DNA of 17,239 nt. It comes from Pseudopedobacter sp045629485 (GTDB lineage Bacteria; Bacteroidota; Bacteroidia; Sphingobacteriales; Sphingobacteriaceae). The translations under genes and the position numbers were made by a program. The DNA lies in assembly GCA_045629485.1 (NCBI GenBank), contig JAZQRF010000361.1, positions 1 through 17,239 on the forward strand, given 5' to 3'. Shown here piece by piece: positions 8,798 to 15,925 of the stretch. The notes under the pieces are model-generated. The model ran no database searches. It had not been told where the DNA came from and was given only the letters and a program-made list of their open reading frames with translations. Within the stretch, counting starts at the first letter, position 1. The number at the start of each line of letters is the position of its first letter.

Positions 8798-10216
8798 ATG
8801 GTAATGAAAGTTTTAAATAAGATTGGTTTAGGTGCATTATTCTGTTTAGGGATAAGCCTACCCGCAACTGCGCAAACAGCCAAACCTAACGTCATTGTTA
8901 TTGTAAGTGATGATGCCGGTTATGCCGATTTTGGTGCTTACGGAGGCAAAGAGATCCCTACACCCAACATAGACCAGCTTGCCAAAAACGGAACCTTATT
9001 TACCGATGCTTACGTTACCGCTTCGGTTTGTGCACCTTCGAGGTCAGCAATTCTCACAGGCATGTACCAGCAACGTTTTGGTTTCGAACATAATATTTCT
9101 AAAACCATGACCGGTAATTATACCGAGGAAGATGCCGGGATGGACCCTAAAATAAAAACCATTGGCGACCAGATGCAGGCCAACGGTTATAAAACCATTG
9201 CTATTGGCAAGTGGCACCAGGGCAATTATGCAAAGCATTTTCCCACTAAAAGAGGTTTCGATGAGTTTTACGGCTTTGTAACTGGGCATAGAAGCTTTTT
9301 CGGCTACAAAGATGGTGTGGCACCATCCAAACTTATGGCTTTGTATGATAACGATAAAATAGTTCCGGAAAAAGAGATCGGTTATCTAACAGACATGTTT
9401 ACCAACAAGGCAAAGTCTTTTGTTACCGCGAATAAAGATCGTCCGTTTTTTATGTACCTGGCTTATAATGCAGTGCATGTGCCCATGAATGCCAAAAAGG
9501 ATTTGATGGATCAGTTTGCACATATTAAAGACCCGGGAAGAAGGGCTTATGCTGCCATGATGAAATCTTTAGATGATGGTGTTGGCGAACTTGTGGCTAC
9601 ATTAAAAGCCCAAAACTTGTATGATCATACCCTCATTATTTTTATTAACGATAATGGTGCCGCTACCGGTAACTCGTCTGATAATGGCAGGTTAAGAGGT
9701 TTAAAGGGATCTAAATGGGAGGGCGGTATAAGAGTAGCTTATATTATGCAATGGCCGGATAAAATACCTGCAAATAAAACGTATTCTAATATGGTTTCTA
9801 CGCTGGATATTACTGCTACAGCCATTGCTGCGGCAAAAGGGAAAGCCATTACCGGGCAGCAACTGGATGGCAAAAACTTGCTTCCATACCTAACGAACAG
9901 CTTAAAAGGCAAGCCCCATAAAGATTTATTTTGGAGAAGAGGAATTGCTGCCGCGGTAAGAAGTGGAAATTGGAAATTAATCAGGAGCGGAGCCGAGAAC
10001 CCGGTTTTATTGTTCGATTTAGATAAAGACATTTCTGAAACCAATAACCTGGCCGCTGTGCATCCTGCCAAAGTAAAAGCTTTATTGAAAAAATTAGAAA
10101 ACTGGGAAAAAACCGTTCAAAGCCCTCGCTGGATAAGTGGTTATGGAGATTACAACCAGATCATGAAACACCGTATAGAAGTACAGGGGCGTGAAATGGA
10201 ATTAAAGTATCCGTAA
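8798..10216 (+). CDS. Type I (formylglycine) sulfatase, family S1 (472 aa), probable glycosaminoglycan sulfatase
   Basis: Hydrolyses sulfate esters. Signal peptide 1-26 (cleavage near ATAQ-T). The signature CAPSR puts the formylglycine precursor at Cys78. Other active-site elements are Asp38-Asp39 in VSDDAGYADFG (calcium ligands), Lys138 and His140 in GKWHQG, His227 in AVHVP, Asp285-Asn286 in NDNG and Lys303 in LRGLKGSKWEGG, so the active site is complete. The Cys-type signature needs a maturase (FGE or anaerobic type) that is not in this window. Its place between two PL8 lyases, 4 bp after the first, makes a chondroitin/dermatan sulfate ester the likely substrate; whether it removes the 4-O, 6-O or 2-O group cannot be decided from motifs. 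ATG 8798 is used; ATG 8804 (codon 3) is equally possible. There is no clear terminator in the 104 bp before the next lyase. Confidence 0.92.
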   Translation: MVMKVLNKIGLGALFCLGISLPATAQTAKPNVIVIVSDDAGYADFGAYGGKEIPTPNIDQLAKNGTLFTDAYVTASVCAPSRSAILTGMYQQRFGFEHNISKTMTGNYTEEDAGMDPKIKTIGDQMQANGYKTIAIGKWHQGNYAKHFPTKRGFDEFYGFVTGHRSFFGYKDGVAPSKLMALYDNDKIVPEKEIGYLTDMFTNKAKSFVTANKDRPFFMYLAYNAVHVPMNAKKDLMDQFAHIKDPGRRAYAAMMKSLDDGVGELVATLKAQNLYDHTLIIFINDNGAATGNSSDNGRLRGLKGSKWEGGIRVAYIMQWPDKIPANKTYSNMVSTLDITATAIAAAKGKAITGQQLDGKNLLPYLTNSLKGKPHKDLFWRRGIAAAVRSGNWKLIRSGAENPVLLFDLDKDISETNNLAAVHPAKVKALLKKLENWEKTVQSPRWISGYGDYNQIMKHRIEVQGREMELKYP

Positions 10217-10320
10217 CTTTTCGGTATTGAGTGGATAGAATTTCGAAAATTTTGATACGAGCGTAACTATCACCAGAAATCAGCAAAAGTTAAACGAAGT
10301 TATAAAAACCAATAAATGAT

Positions 10321-12447
10321 ATGATATTAAAGACGAAACAAATTGTATGCATAGCGCTATTGTTTTCTATGATGTTGCCCAATATGGCATTTGCCAAGGC
10401 GCCATCTGTTTACGAAGTAATTATGGACAGGATTAGGGAAGATCTTTCTAAATCTGTTTTACTCACTAACAAAGGGGCTAATAAGGCTTTCGAAACTTTA
10501 CAAAAAGACGGTAGCTGGAAAGAAGTAAATTACGCAGACCAGTCGATTACAAACTGGTCTCCTAACGATCACCTGGCTAACCAGCAAGCTTTAATACTTT
10601 CTTATATTACCGAAGGAAGCATTTTTTACCAGAATGCCCTAGTTTACGATGGCATTGTGAACACTTTTAAATACTGGATAAACAAAGACCCAAAAAGCAG
10701 CAACTGGTGGCATAACGAAATTGGAGCCCCACAGCTGATTGGCGAATCGCTGATACTGATACGTTTTGGTAAAACTAAATTGCCTGCAGACATAGAACAA
10801 TCCTTAATTAAAATGATGGAGAAAGGCGATCCTTATACAAGAACAGGAGCCAATAAAACCGATATTGCCCTGCATTTCTTTTACAGGTCTTTACTTACAC
10901 AGGATAAGCCCTTAATCGAAGCTTCGGTACAGCAATTATTCGAACCTGTTAAAATGGTATATGGCGAAGAAGGTTTGCAGTTTGATAATGCTTACCTGCA
11001 ACATGGCCCGCAATTACAAATCTCCAGCTATGGTGCAGTATTTATTACAGGAATCGTGAAGCTGGCAAAATACGTTAAGGATACTCCTTATGCGCTTAGC
11101 GCCGATAAACTCCAGCTGTTCTCTAATTATTACCGCAACAGCTATTTAAAAACCATTAGAGGACAGTATATAGATTTTAATGTAGAAGGCCGGGGCATTA
11201 GCAGGAAAAATATCCTGGATAAGAAGAGTGATAAATGGCGTATTATTACTGCTAAATCTATAGATCCTGCAAATGCAAGAGATTGGGATGCAGCCATGGC
11301 CCGGGTAGAGGGCTCGCAGTCGCCAAACTACCAGGTAAAACCTTCGCATACACATTACTGGAGTGCCGATTATACCACGCATATTCGCCCGGCTTATTCT
11401 TTTAACGTACGTATAGCCAGTACACGTACCAAGCGCAGCGAAGCCGGGAACCAGGAAAACCTGTTCGGCAAATACCTTTCAGACGGTGCCACCAATATAC
11501 AGGTAGAGGGTCCCGAGTATTTTAATATTATGCCCATTTGGGAGTGGGATAAAATACCGGGAGTTACCAGTCGCGACAATGCTAAAGAGAGGGAAATGAC
11601 CAAGTTTTGGGGCGAAGAAGGTAGCAATGAATTTGCAGGTGGTGTTTCTGACCAGCTTTACGGTGCCACTGCTTATGACTTAAATTACGATAGCGTTTCC
11701 GCAAAAAAAGCATGGTTCTTTTTCGATAAAGAGATTGTTTCTTTAGGTGCGGGCATCAACAGCGAAAGTCCGGAGAACATTACCACCACAGTTAACCAAA
11801 GTTGGCTGAAGGGTAAGGTAGAAGGTACAATGGGAAATATAGAACAGGATGTAGTTAAAGCTCCTCTTTTTAATGATGATAAAGCTTCGTGGCTTTTACA
11901 CAATGGCGTAGGTTATTATTTCCCTGCCGGCGGCAATGTTCACATCAGTACAACCAAGCAGGAAGGCAATTGGTACCAGATTAATAATTCTTTCGATAAA
12001 GATCCGGTATCGGGCAATGTATTTAAAATGTGGTTTAACCACGGTGTAAAACCTGTAAATGCAGCTTATTCTTATATTGTATTGCCTGCTGCTACTAAAA
12101 AAGAGATTTCAGGTTTTAAACCTGCAGTAATCAATATTGCAGCAAACACCCCTCAATTACAGGCGGTTTACCATAACAATTTAAACATGGTGCAGGCTGT
12201 ATTTTACCAGGCCGGTGTTTTAAACCTCCCTTCGCTATCTGTATCGGTAGATAAGCCTTGCATTTTGATGGTTAGGGATGCAGGTACGGCTAAAATGACG
12301 ATATCGGTTGCTGATCCTTTGCATAAAGAAAGTGCTGTTAAAGTAAGTTTGAAACAGCTTGGTTCTGGTAAAGTTAAGGAAGTGGTGTTGAACTTGCCCC
12401 AGAAGGAAATGGCGGGGAGTACTGTTAGTGGTGTTGTAGTGTTTTAG
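10321..12447 (+). CDS. cslA: Chondroitin AC-type lyase, polysaccharide lyase family 8 (708 aa)
   Basis: Secreted eliminase for chondroitin-4/6-sulfate and, in the family, often hyaluronan. Signal peptide 1-25 (MAFA-K), alpha/alpha toroid (about 26-335), then beta-sandwich domains to 708; Pedobacter heparinus chondroitinase AC is 700 aa. Each active-site residue of that enzyme is found here at exactly +3: Asn175 as Asn178 (TGANKTD), His225 as His228 and Tyr234 as Tyr237 (LQHGPQLQISSYG), Arg288/Arg292 as Arg291/Arg295 (EGRGISRKN), Glu371 as Glu374 and Asn374 as Asn377 (SEAGNQEN), Trp127 as Trp130. There are no internal gaps across that stretch, so a close homologue is very likely. AC enzymes prefer glucuronate over iduronate, which complements the ABC-type lyase upstream. 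It is the last gene of the locus before a hairpin terminator. The 104-bp gap upstream may carry a second promoter. Confidence 0.94.
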   Translation: MILKTKQIVCIALLFSMMLPNMAFAKAPSVYEVIMDRIREDLSKSVLLTNKGANKAFETLQKDGSWKEVNYADQSITNWSPNDHLANQQALILSYITEGSIFYQNALVYDGIVNTFKYWINKDPKSSNWWHNEIGAPQLIGESLILIRFGKTKLPADIEQSLIKMMEKGDPYTRTGANKTDIALHFFYRSLLTQDKPLIEASVQQLFEPVKMVYGEEGLQFDNAYLQHGPQLQISSYGAVFITGIVKLAKYVKDTPYALSADKLQLFSNYYRNSYLKTIRGQYIDFNVEGRGISRKNILDKKSDKWRIITAKSIDPANARDWDAAMARVEGSQSPNYQVKPSHTHYWSADYTTHIRPAYSFNVRIASTRTKRSEAGNQENLFGKYLSDGATNIQVEGPEYFNIMPIWEWDKIPGVTSRDNAKEREMTKFWGEEGSNEFAGGVSDQLYGATAYDLNYDSVSAKKAWFFFDKEIVSLGAGINSESPENITTTVNQSWLKGKVEGTMGNIEQDVVKAPLFNDDKASWLLHNGVGYYFPAGGNVHISTTKQEGNWYQINNSFDKDPVSGNVFKMWFNHGVKPVNAAYSYIVLPAATKKEISGFKPAVINIAANTPQLQAVYHNNLNMVQAVFYQAGVLNLPSLSVSVDKPCILMVRDAGTAKMTISVADPLHKESAVKVSLKQLGSGKVKEVVLNLPQKEMAGSTVSGVVVF

Positions 12448-12457
12448 ATTTTTTATA

Positions 12458-12494
12458 GCAGTGTCCTTTTATGGGCACTGCCTTAAAATTTTTT
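12458..12494 (+). terminator. Rho-independent terminator of the lyase locus
   Basis: Stem GCAGTGTCC (12458-12466) with GGGCACTGC (12473-12481), one T-G wobble, loop TTTTAT, then CTTAAAATTTTTT. It begins 10 bp after the stop of the AC lyase gene. Confidence 0.85.
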
Positions 12495-12601
12495 AAGTAT
12501 TTAAAAATACCATCATCATCACTCCCAATCCTTTAAACAAAAAAGAGAGACACCTTACCACAGGAAATCCCTCTTAAGGGGAATAACATTACCATACTCC
12601 C

Positions 12602-12883
12602 CTAATTACAAAACAAATGTATTAAGAATAACAGAATAGACCTCCTGTCACTGGAGCCAATAGCTGCAACCCTACAATATACCTCCACACCCCTGGGTAA
12701 ATTAGTAAAAGTATACTCCCTGCTACTGCTCCCTCTTGATATCCATTTGCTATGTTCTGTTACCGGGCCCATTGTTCGAGATGTTATAATTAACATATCC
12801 CCACTCATTAGAGTAAACTTTGCATCCCTACAATATTTTCCTTTCCGTAATCTGTTAACCTTTCTGCATTCGCTATTATTCTT
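12602..12883 (-). pseudogene. Remnant of a fibronectin-III-like domain protein (C-terminal end, frameshifted)
   Basis: On the minus strand, an open stretch from 12883 (just after a stop at 12884-12886) to 12602 reads through PVTEHSKWISRGSSSREYTF, then TNLPRGVEVYCRVAAIGSSD. This is the pattern of the last strands of an FN3-type domain as found in small Bacteroidota proteins (PxTExSxW, YTFxxLxxGxxYxxRVAAxGxxD). After GSSDR the current frame turns into a hydrophobic tail, whereas the next frame gives VYSVILNTFVL and a stop at 12606-12608, the ending expected for this domain. One extra base near 12640 would join them. No start codon or full N-terminal half is present; ATG 12808 falls inside the domain. 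It fills most of the 485-bp gap between the lyase and AraC genes. The rest of that gap holds only the lyase terminator and AT-rich sequence. Confidence 0.55.
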
Positions 12884-12932
12884 TCATTAAGGGGTCGGCC
12901 ATTCTATCATTTGTTTGATTTTTAAAGGTAAT

Positions 12933-13646
12933 CTAAACCAATCTTTCCCTAAATTCACCCGGCGTTACACCCAATAATTTCTTTACATACCTGGTAAAGA
13001 ACGAATGGCTGGAAAAATCCATTTTGTCAGCGATTTCTGAAATATTAAGGTGGCCGTTTTCTAGCAGCAGAATGATACGTTCTTTAGCATGACGCTGTAT
13101 CCATGCCGATGCGGTTATGCCCGAATGGATTTTGCAAAGATGGTTTAGGTATTTAGGCGTGATGTTGAGAGCATTGCTATAATACTGCACTTCCCGGTGG
13201 GTGAGGCACTGCTGCCCTAACAGGTTGATGAATTGTTGATAAAGTGTTCCGGTTTGGAGACTGTGGCGGCGCTGTTCGTATTCGTTGGCAAACGTATGCC
13301 ACATTTCCAAAATAAACAGCCGCATTTGCAGATTCAGCGCTTCCTCGTAAAAGCGGTGCCCGGTTTCTTCAAAACGCTGGCTGAGCCATTTAAAATTATT
13401 AAGAATTCTATCCTTTTCCTCTTGCGTGGTAATATCTTTTACCGGAAAAACCCGAGAATGCAATTGCGCATTGATGCTCCAACCCTGGGCGGGAATGTTA
13501 TCATTTAAAAAATCTTTTTCTACCAACAGAACGCTGGCTTTAAATCTATTGCTGCTCTCCAATTGAGATAAAAGGCTTTCGGCAAACCAAAACAAAAAAT
13601 GCCCAGCTTTGCAAATCATCGGCTCTTTGTTAAATACAAATTGCAT
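12933..13646 (-). CDS. AraC-family transcriptional regulator (237 aa in this frame; N-terminus probably frameshifted off)
   Basis: The C-terminal 100 residues form an AraC/XylS DNA-binding domain: a first helix-turn-helix around 150-190 (REVQYYSNALNITPKYLNHL) and a second around 200-235 (NISEIADKMDFSSHSFFTRY, then KKLLGVTPGEFRERL). The upstream part (about 10-70) looks like the second half of the N-terminal cupin-like sensing domain (GHFLFWFAESLLSQ ... FKASVLLVEKDFL). Members of this type are usually about 270-290 aa, so 237 is short by about 40 residues, and those residues are found in another frame just upstream (13616-13759). ATG 13646 is therefore probably not the ancestral start. It is convergent with the lyase locus and divergent from the acetyltransferase gene, so it more likely controls the genes to its right (inference). 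Confidence 0.8.
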   Translation of the reverse strand: MQFVFNKEPMICKAGHFLFWFAESLLSQLESSNRFKASVLLVEKDFLNDNIPAQGWSINAQLHSRVFPVKDITTQEEKDRILNNFKWLSQRFEETGHRFYEEALNLQMRLFILEMWHTFANEYEQRRHSLQTGTLYQQFINLLGQQCLTHREVQYYSNALNITPKYLNHLCKIHSGITASAWIQRHAKERIILLLENGHLNISEIADKMDFSSHSFFTRYVKKLLGVTPGEFRERLV

Positions 13647-13759
13647 ATTGCCGCGATGGCATACAGATGTGTATGGTACTGCTTTAAAGAAGCCTCGGTT
13701 AAAGCTTTCAAATCATTTAATTCCAGTAAAATAACTCTTGGTAACTGGTAATGCTTCAT
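13616..13759 (-). pseudogene. Displaced N-terminal segment of the AraC regulator (47 codons)
   Basis: From ATG 13759 the minus strand reads MKHYQLPRVILLELNDL, KALTEASLKQYHTHLYAIAA, then leaves the expected pattern and stops at 13616-13618. The YHTHLYAI stretch is where AraC sensor domains carry the H-x-H-x-Y-x-I strand, and about 37 residues from here plus the 237 of the downstream frame give about 275, the normal family length. One added base near 13653-13656 would fuse the two (YAI-RGNMQFVFN). Alternatives: a shortened regulator starting at 13646, or a sequencing error. Confidence 0.6.
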
Positions 13760-13770
13760 CTGCCTTTATT

Positions 13771-13803
13771 AATAATGTAAAATAAGAAATATTTGACATT
13801 ATT
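13771..13803. promoter_or_regulatory. 14-bp inverted repeat with one mismatch in the divergent AraC/acetyltransferase intergenic region
   Basis: Left arm AATAATGTAAAATA (13771-13784), 5-base spacer AGAAA, right arm TATTTGACATTATT (13790-13803): 13 of 14 positions pair. It lies 12 bp upstream of the N-terminal ATG of the regulator (13759) and 62 bp upstream of the acetyltransferase start. There is no T-tract and no gene end nearby, so an operator is more likely than a terminator. The binding protein is not known; the divergent AraC regulator is the obvious candidate, though AraC proteins more often use direct repeats, so a dimeric repressor remains possible. Confidence 0.55.
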
Positions 13804-13865
13804 GGCGTGTTTAGTGTTACAAATCAGAACGGTTTTGGATAGGAATTTGTGCTTTTAATTTAGTT

Positions 13866-14435
13866 ATGAGCAAAAAGGAAAATAACATATTCACCGATTT
13901 AGCCAACGGTGAAACCGTTACCAATAGCCATCAGCAAATTGCGGAACTGCGTACCTCTTCCTATGCTACCATTAGGCTACTGCAAAAACTCAACAGTAGC
14001 CATAATCCTTTAGAAATTGTACAAATCCTCAACGAAATTACAGGGAAAAAAATCGATGAAACGGTGGCTGTTTTTCCGCCGCTGTACATTAATAATGGCA
14101 TAAACCTAAGCATTGGTAAAAACGTATTCATCAATTTCGACTGCACTTTTCTGGCATTAGGCGGCATCATTATCGAAGAGAATGTACTTATTGGCCCTAA
14201 AGTTAATTTGCTTACCGAAAGCCATCCGCTGGATCCACAACAACGAGACAGTCTTGTCCCGGGTAAAATTCACATAAAAAAAAATGCATGGATTGGCGCA
14301 AATGCCACCCTGCTTCCCGGCGTTACCATTGGCGAAAATGCAGTAGTGGCTGCAGGTGCCATAGTTTCAAAAGATGTGCCCGACAATGTATTGGTGGCCG
14401 GAATACCGGCAAAAATCAAAAAGTTAGTTATTTAG
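13866..14435 (+). CDS. Sugar/maltose O-acetyltransferase-like hexapeptide-repeat protein (LacA/Maa family, 189 aa)
   Basis: Transfers acetyl from acetyl-CoA to a hydroxyl of a sugar or similar small acceptor, in the cytoplasm as a trimer (family knowledge). Residues about 75-185 are left-handed beta-helix repeats (IGKNVFINFDC, IGPKVNLL, IGANATLL, IGENAVVAAGAIV). His120 in the loop TESHPLDP matches the catalytic His of LacA/Maa enzymes, and the end VPDNVLVAGIPAKIKK is the family's C-terminal signature. The N-terminal helical part (about 1-65) replaces the usual YDPxDPEL-type maltose acetyltransferase leader only loosely, so the acceptor is uncertain. No signal peptide. The gene is divergent from the AraC gene, sharing the 106-bp region with the inverted repeat. 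A 141-bp gap follows. Confidence 0.9.
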   Translation: MSKKENNIFTDLANGETVTNSHQQIAELRTSSYATIRLLQKLNSSHNPLEIVQILNEITGKKIDETVAVFPPLYINNGINLSIGKNVFINFDCTFLALGGIIIEENVLIGPKVNLLTESHPLDPQQRDSLVPGKIHIKKNAWIGANATLLPGVTIGENAVVAAGAIVSKDVPDNVLVAGIPAKIKKLVI

Positions 14436-14479
14436 ATAATTTATCATAAAAATAGTACCCATCACTTTCGTCATTATGA

Positions 14480-14566
14480 TTGGTTAAAGATATTAAAGAT
14501 GCCTGTGACACGGCAGTGAACAAAGAGCAAGATACCAATAACGTAGTGGATGCATCTGCCTTTTAA
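14480..14566 (+). pseudogene. Possible 3' remnant of an unidentified gene (28 codons)
   Basis: Between a TGA at 14477-14479 and a TAA at 14564-14566 the plus strand reads LVKDIKDACDTAVNKEQD and then TNNVVDASAF. The composition is protein-like rather than intergenic, but there is no ATG, and the stretch just upstream (HYDWLK) is in another frame. It may be the tail of a gene lost between the acetyltransferase and the cyclophilin-like gene. I do not recognise the family, and chance cannot be excluded. Confidence 0.25.
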
Positions 14567-14576
14567 ATATCAATAA

Positions 14577-15041
14577 ATGAAAAATCTATTGCTGATGGCC
14601 CTTTTATCTTTATTCTTTCCTACTTGCCTGGCAAGTGGTGGCAACCAGGGTAATACCAAGATTCAAACAGTTAATCATACGCCTATGAACAACGAAAAAA
14701 TCAATATCAAAATCGGTTCACAAACCTTTTCCTCAACGCTTTTTAATAACAATTCGGCAAAAGTCTTCAAAGCCATGTTGCCATTAAACATCAATATGAC
14801 AGAACTGAACGGCAATGAGAAATATTACGATTTTATAAACAGTTTACCCGCGAATGCATCCAATCCCGGTACCGTCCATAATGGCGATTTAATGTTGTAT
14901 GGTTCTAAAACTTTGGTGCTGTTTTATAAAAGTTTTTCAACTTCTTACAGCTACACCAAACTGGGGAAAGTAGATGACGTGACGGATTTAGCAGCTGCCT
15001 TAGGTGGTAAAAATGTAACGGTGAAATTTGAGTTGCTGTGA
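14577..15041 (+). CDS. Exported cyclophilin-like fold protein (154 aa)
   Basis: An N-terminal signal sequence (about 1-20, MKNLLLMALLSLFFPTCLAS; FPTC is a poor lipobox, so cleavage by signal peptidase I near LAS is favoured) precedes one compact domain at about 40-154. The domain has the pattern of the cyclophilin-like small-protein family often found in bacterial redox operons: INIKIGSQTFSSTLFNNNSA, MLPLNINMTELNGNEKYY, PGTVHNGDLMLYGSKTLVLFYK, SYSYTKLGKVDD and a final VTVKFELL strand. Despite the fold name, members lack the proline-isomerase active site and their biochemical role is not established. It lies 107 bp upstream of the dehydrogenase gene, same strand, and is probably the first gene of the right-hand operon. 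Assignment to the family is firm; function is not. Confidence 0.85.
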   Translation: MKNLLLMALLSLFFPTCLASGGNQGNTKIQTVNHTPMNNEKINIKIGSQTFSSTLFNNNSAKVFKAMLPLNINMTELNGNEKYYDFINSLPANASNPGTVHNGDLMLYGSKTLVLFYKSFSTSYSYTKLGKVDDVTDLAAALGGKNVTVKFELL

Positions 15042-15148
15042 GGAATTGGTGAGATAAACAATCATCCATGCGTAACAACAACCCAGCAAGAATATGAATT
15101 ATTGAAAAGAAGTTTTTATTAAGAACAGAAATATTAAAAATTAAAACA

Positions 15149-15895
15149 ATGGAAAATACAATCAAAAATAAAGTAGTCATCATTACAGGGGCTAGCAGTG
15201 GAATGGGAGAAACAGCGGCAAAACATTTGGCAACACTGGGCGCTATTGTGGTGCTTGGCGCAAGAAGGGCAGACAGAATTGAAAAACTGGCTGCTGAAAT
15301 TGAGGAAGCTGGTGGAAAGGCTTTGGCATTGAAGGTTGATGTGACCAACCGTGAGCAGGTAAAAAATTTAGCTGCAGAAACGGTGAAACAATTTGGGAAA
15401 ATTGATGTGATTTTAAACAACGCCGGCGTGATGCCGCTTTCGCCGATAGACAGGCTGAATGTAGAAGAATGGGATATGATGATTGATGTGAATATCAAAG
15501 GCGTACTCAACGGTATTGCGGCAGTTTTACCGTATATGAAAGAGCAAAAGTTTGGACAAATCATCAATACATCTTCGGTTGCAGGCCATAAAATATTTGG
15601 AGGATCGGCAGTATACTCGGCTACAAAATTTGCAGTACGGGCTTTAACGGAAGGTTTACGAATGGATGTTAAACCTTATAATATCCGTACGATGATTGTT
15701 TGCCCCGGTGCAGTAAAAACAGAACTGCTGGAACATATTTCCGAGGCAGATATTCAGAAGGCTAATAAAGATTATGTGGGCGAAGTAGGCATCAGTCCCG
15801 ACAGTTTTGCCCGCATAGTGGCTTTTGCCATCAGTCAGCCAGAAGATGTAGACATCAATGAAGTGATTTTTCGTCCTACAGCGCAGGAGCTTTAA
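15149..15895 (+). CDS. Short-chain dehydrogenase/reductase, classical SDR (248 aa)
   Basis: NAD(P)-dependent oxidoreductase of a carbonyl/alcohol pair, cytoplasmic. The full classical set is visible: TGASSGMG (13-20) dinucleotide loop, DVT at 64-66, NNAG (90-93), Asn115, and the catalytic Ser143, Tyr156 and Lys160 with the usual 13- and 4-residue spacing, followed by PGAVKT (186-191). Two arginines after the second strand (GARR, 37-40) favour NADP(H). The length of 248 is normal. Substrate cannot be read from the sequence; this subgroup (GVMPLSPIDRLNVEEWDMMI) is a common uncharacterised oxidoreductase type. The cupin start follows 30 bp after the stop, so they are likely co-transcribed. Confidence 0.93.
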   Translation: MENTIKNKVVIITGASSGMGETAAKHLATLGAIVVLGARRADRIEKLAAEIEEAGGKALALKVDVTNREQVKNLAAETVKQFGKIDVILNNAGVMPLSPIDRLNVEEWDMMIDVNIKGVLNGIAAVLPYMKEQKFGQIINTSSVAGHKIFGGSAVYSATKFAVRALTEGLRMDVKPYNIRTMIVCPGAVKTELLEHISEADIQKANKDYVGEVGISPDSFARIVAFAISQPEDVDINEVIFRPTAQEL

Positions 15896-15925
15896 CGGCT
15901 ATTGAACATTTTAAAATTAGAAAAA

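Noticed and set aside
12540..12605. AGGGGA...TCCCCT hairpin as a terminator for the minus-strand genes
   Set aside because: The stem is only about six bp with a 17-base loop and no T-tract in either direction.
13233..13508. 91-aa plus-strand frame opposite the AraC gene
   Set aside because: Shadow of the regulator, whose two helix-turn-helix segments are clear on the minus strand; no motif in the plus translation.
14905..15567. 220-aa open frame on the minus strand opposite the cyclophilin-like and SDR genes
   Set aside because: It is antisense to the SDR, whose complete motif set and family length prove the plus strand is coding. The minus translation is low-complexity (Ser/Ile/Phe rich) with no motif.
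15902..15925. TTG start extending the cupin by eight residues
   Set aside because: The extension is not conserved-looking and ATG 15926 is a better start behind an A-rich leader.
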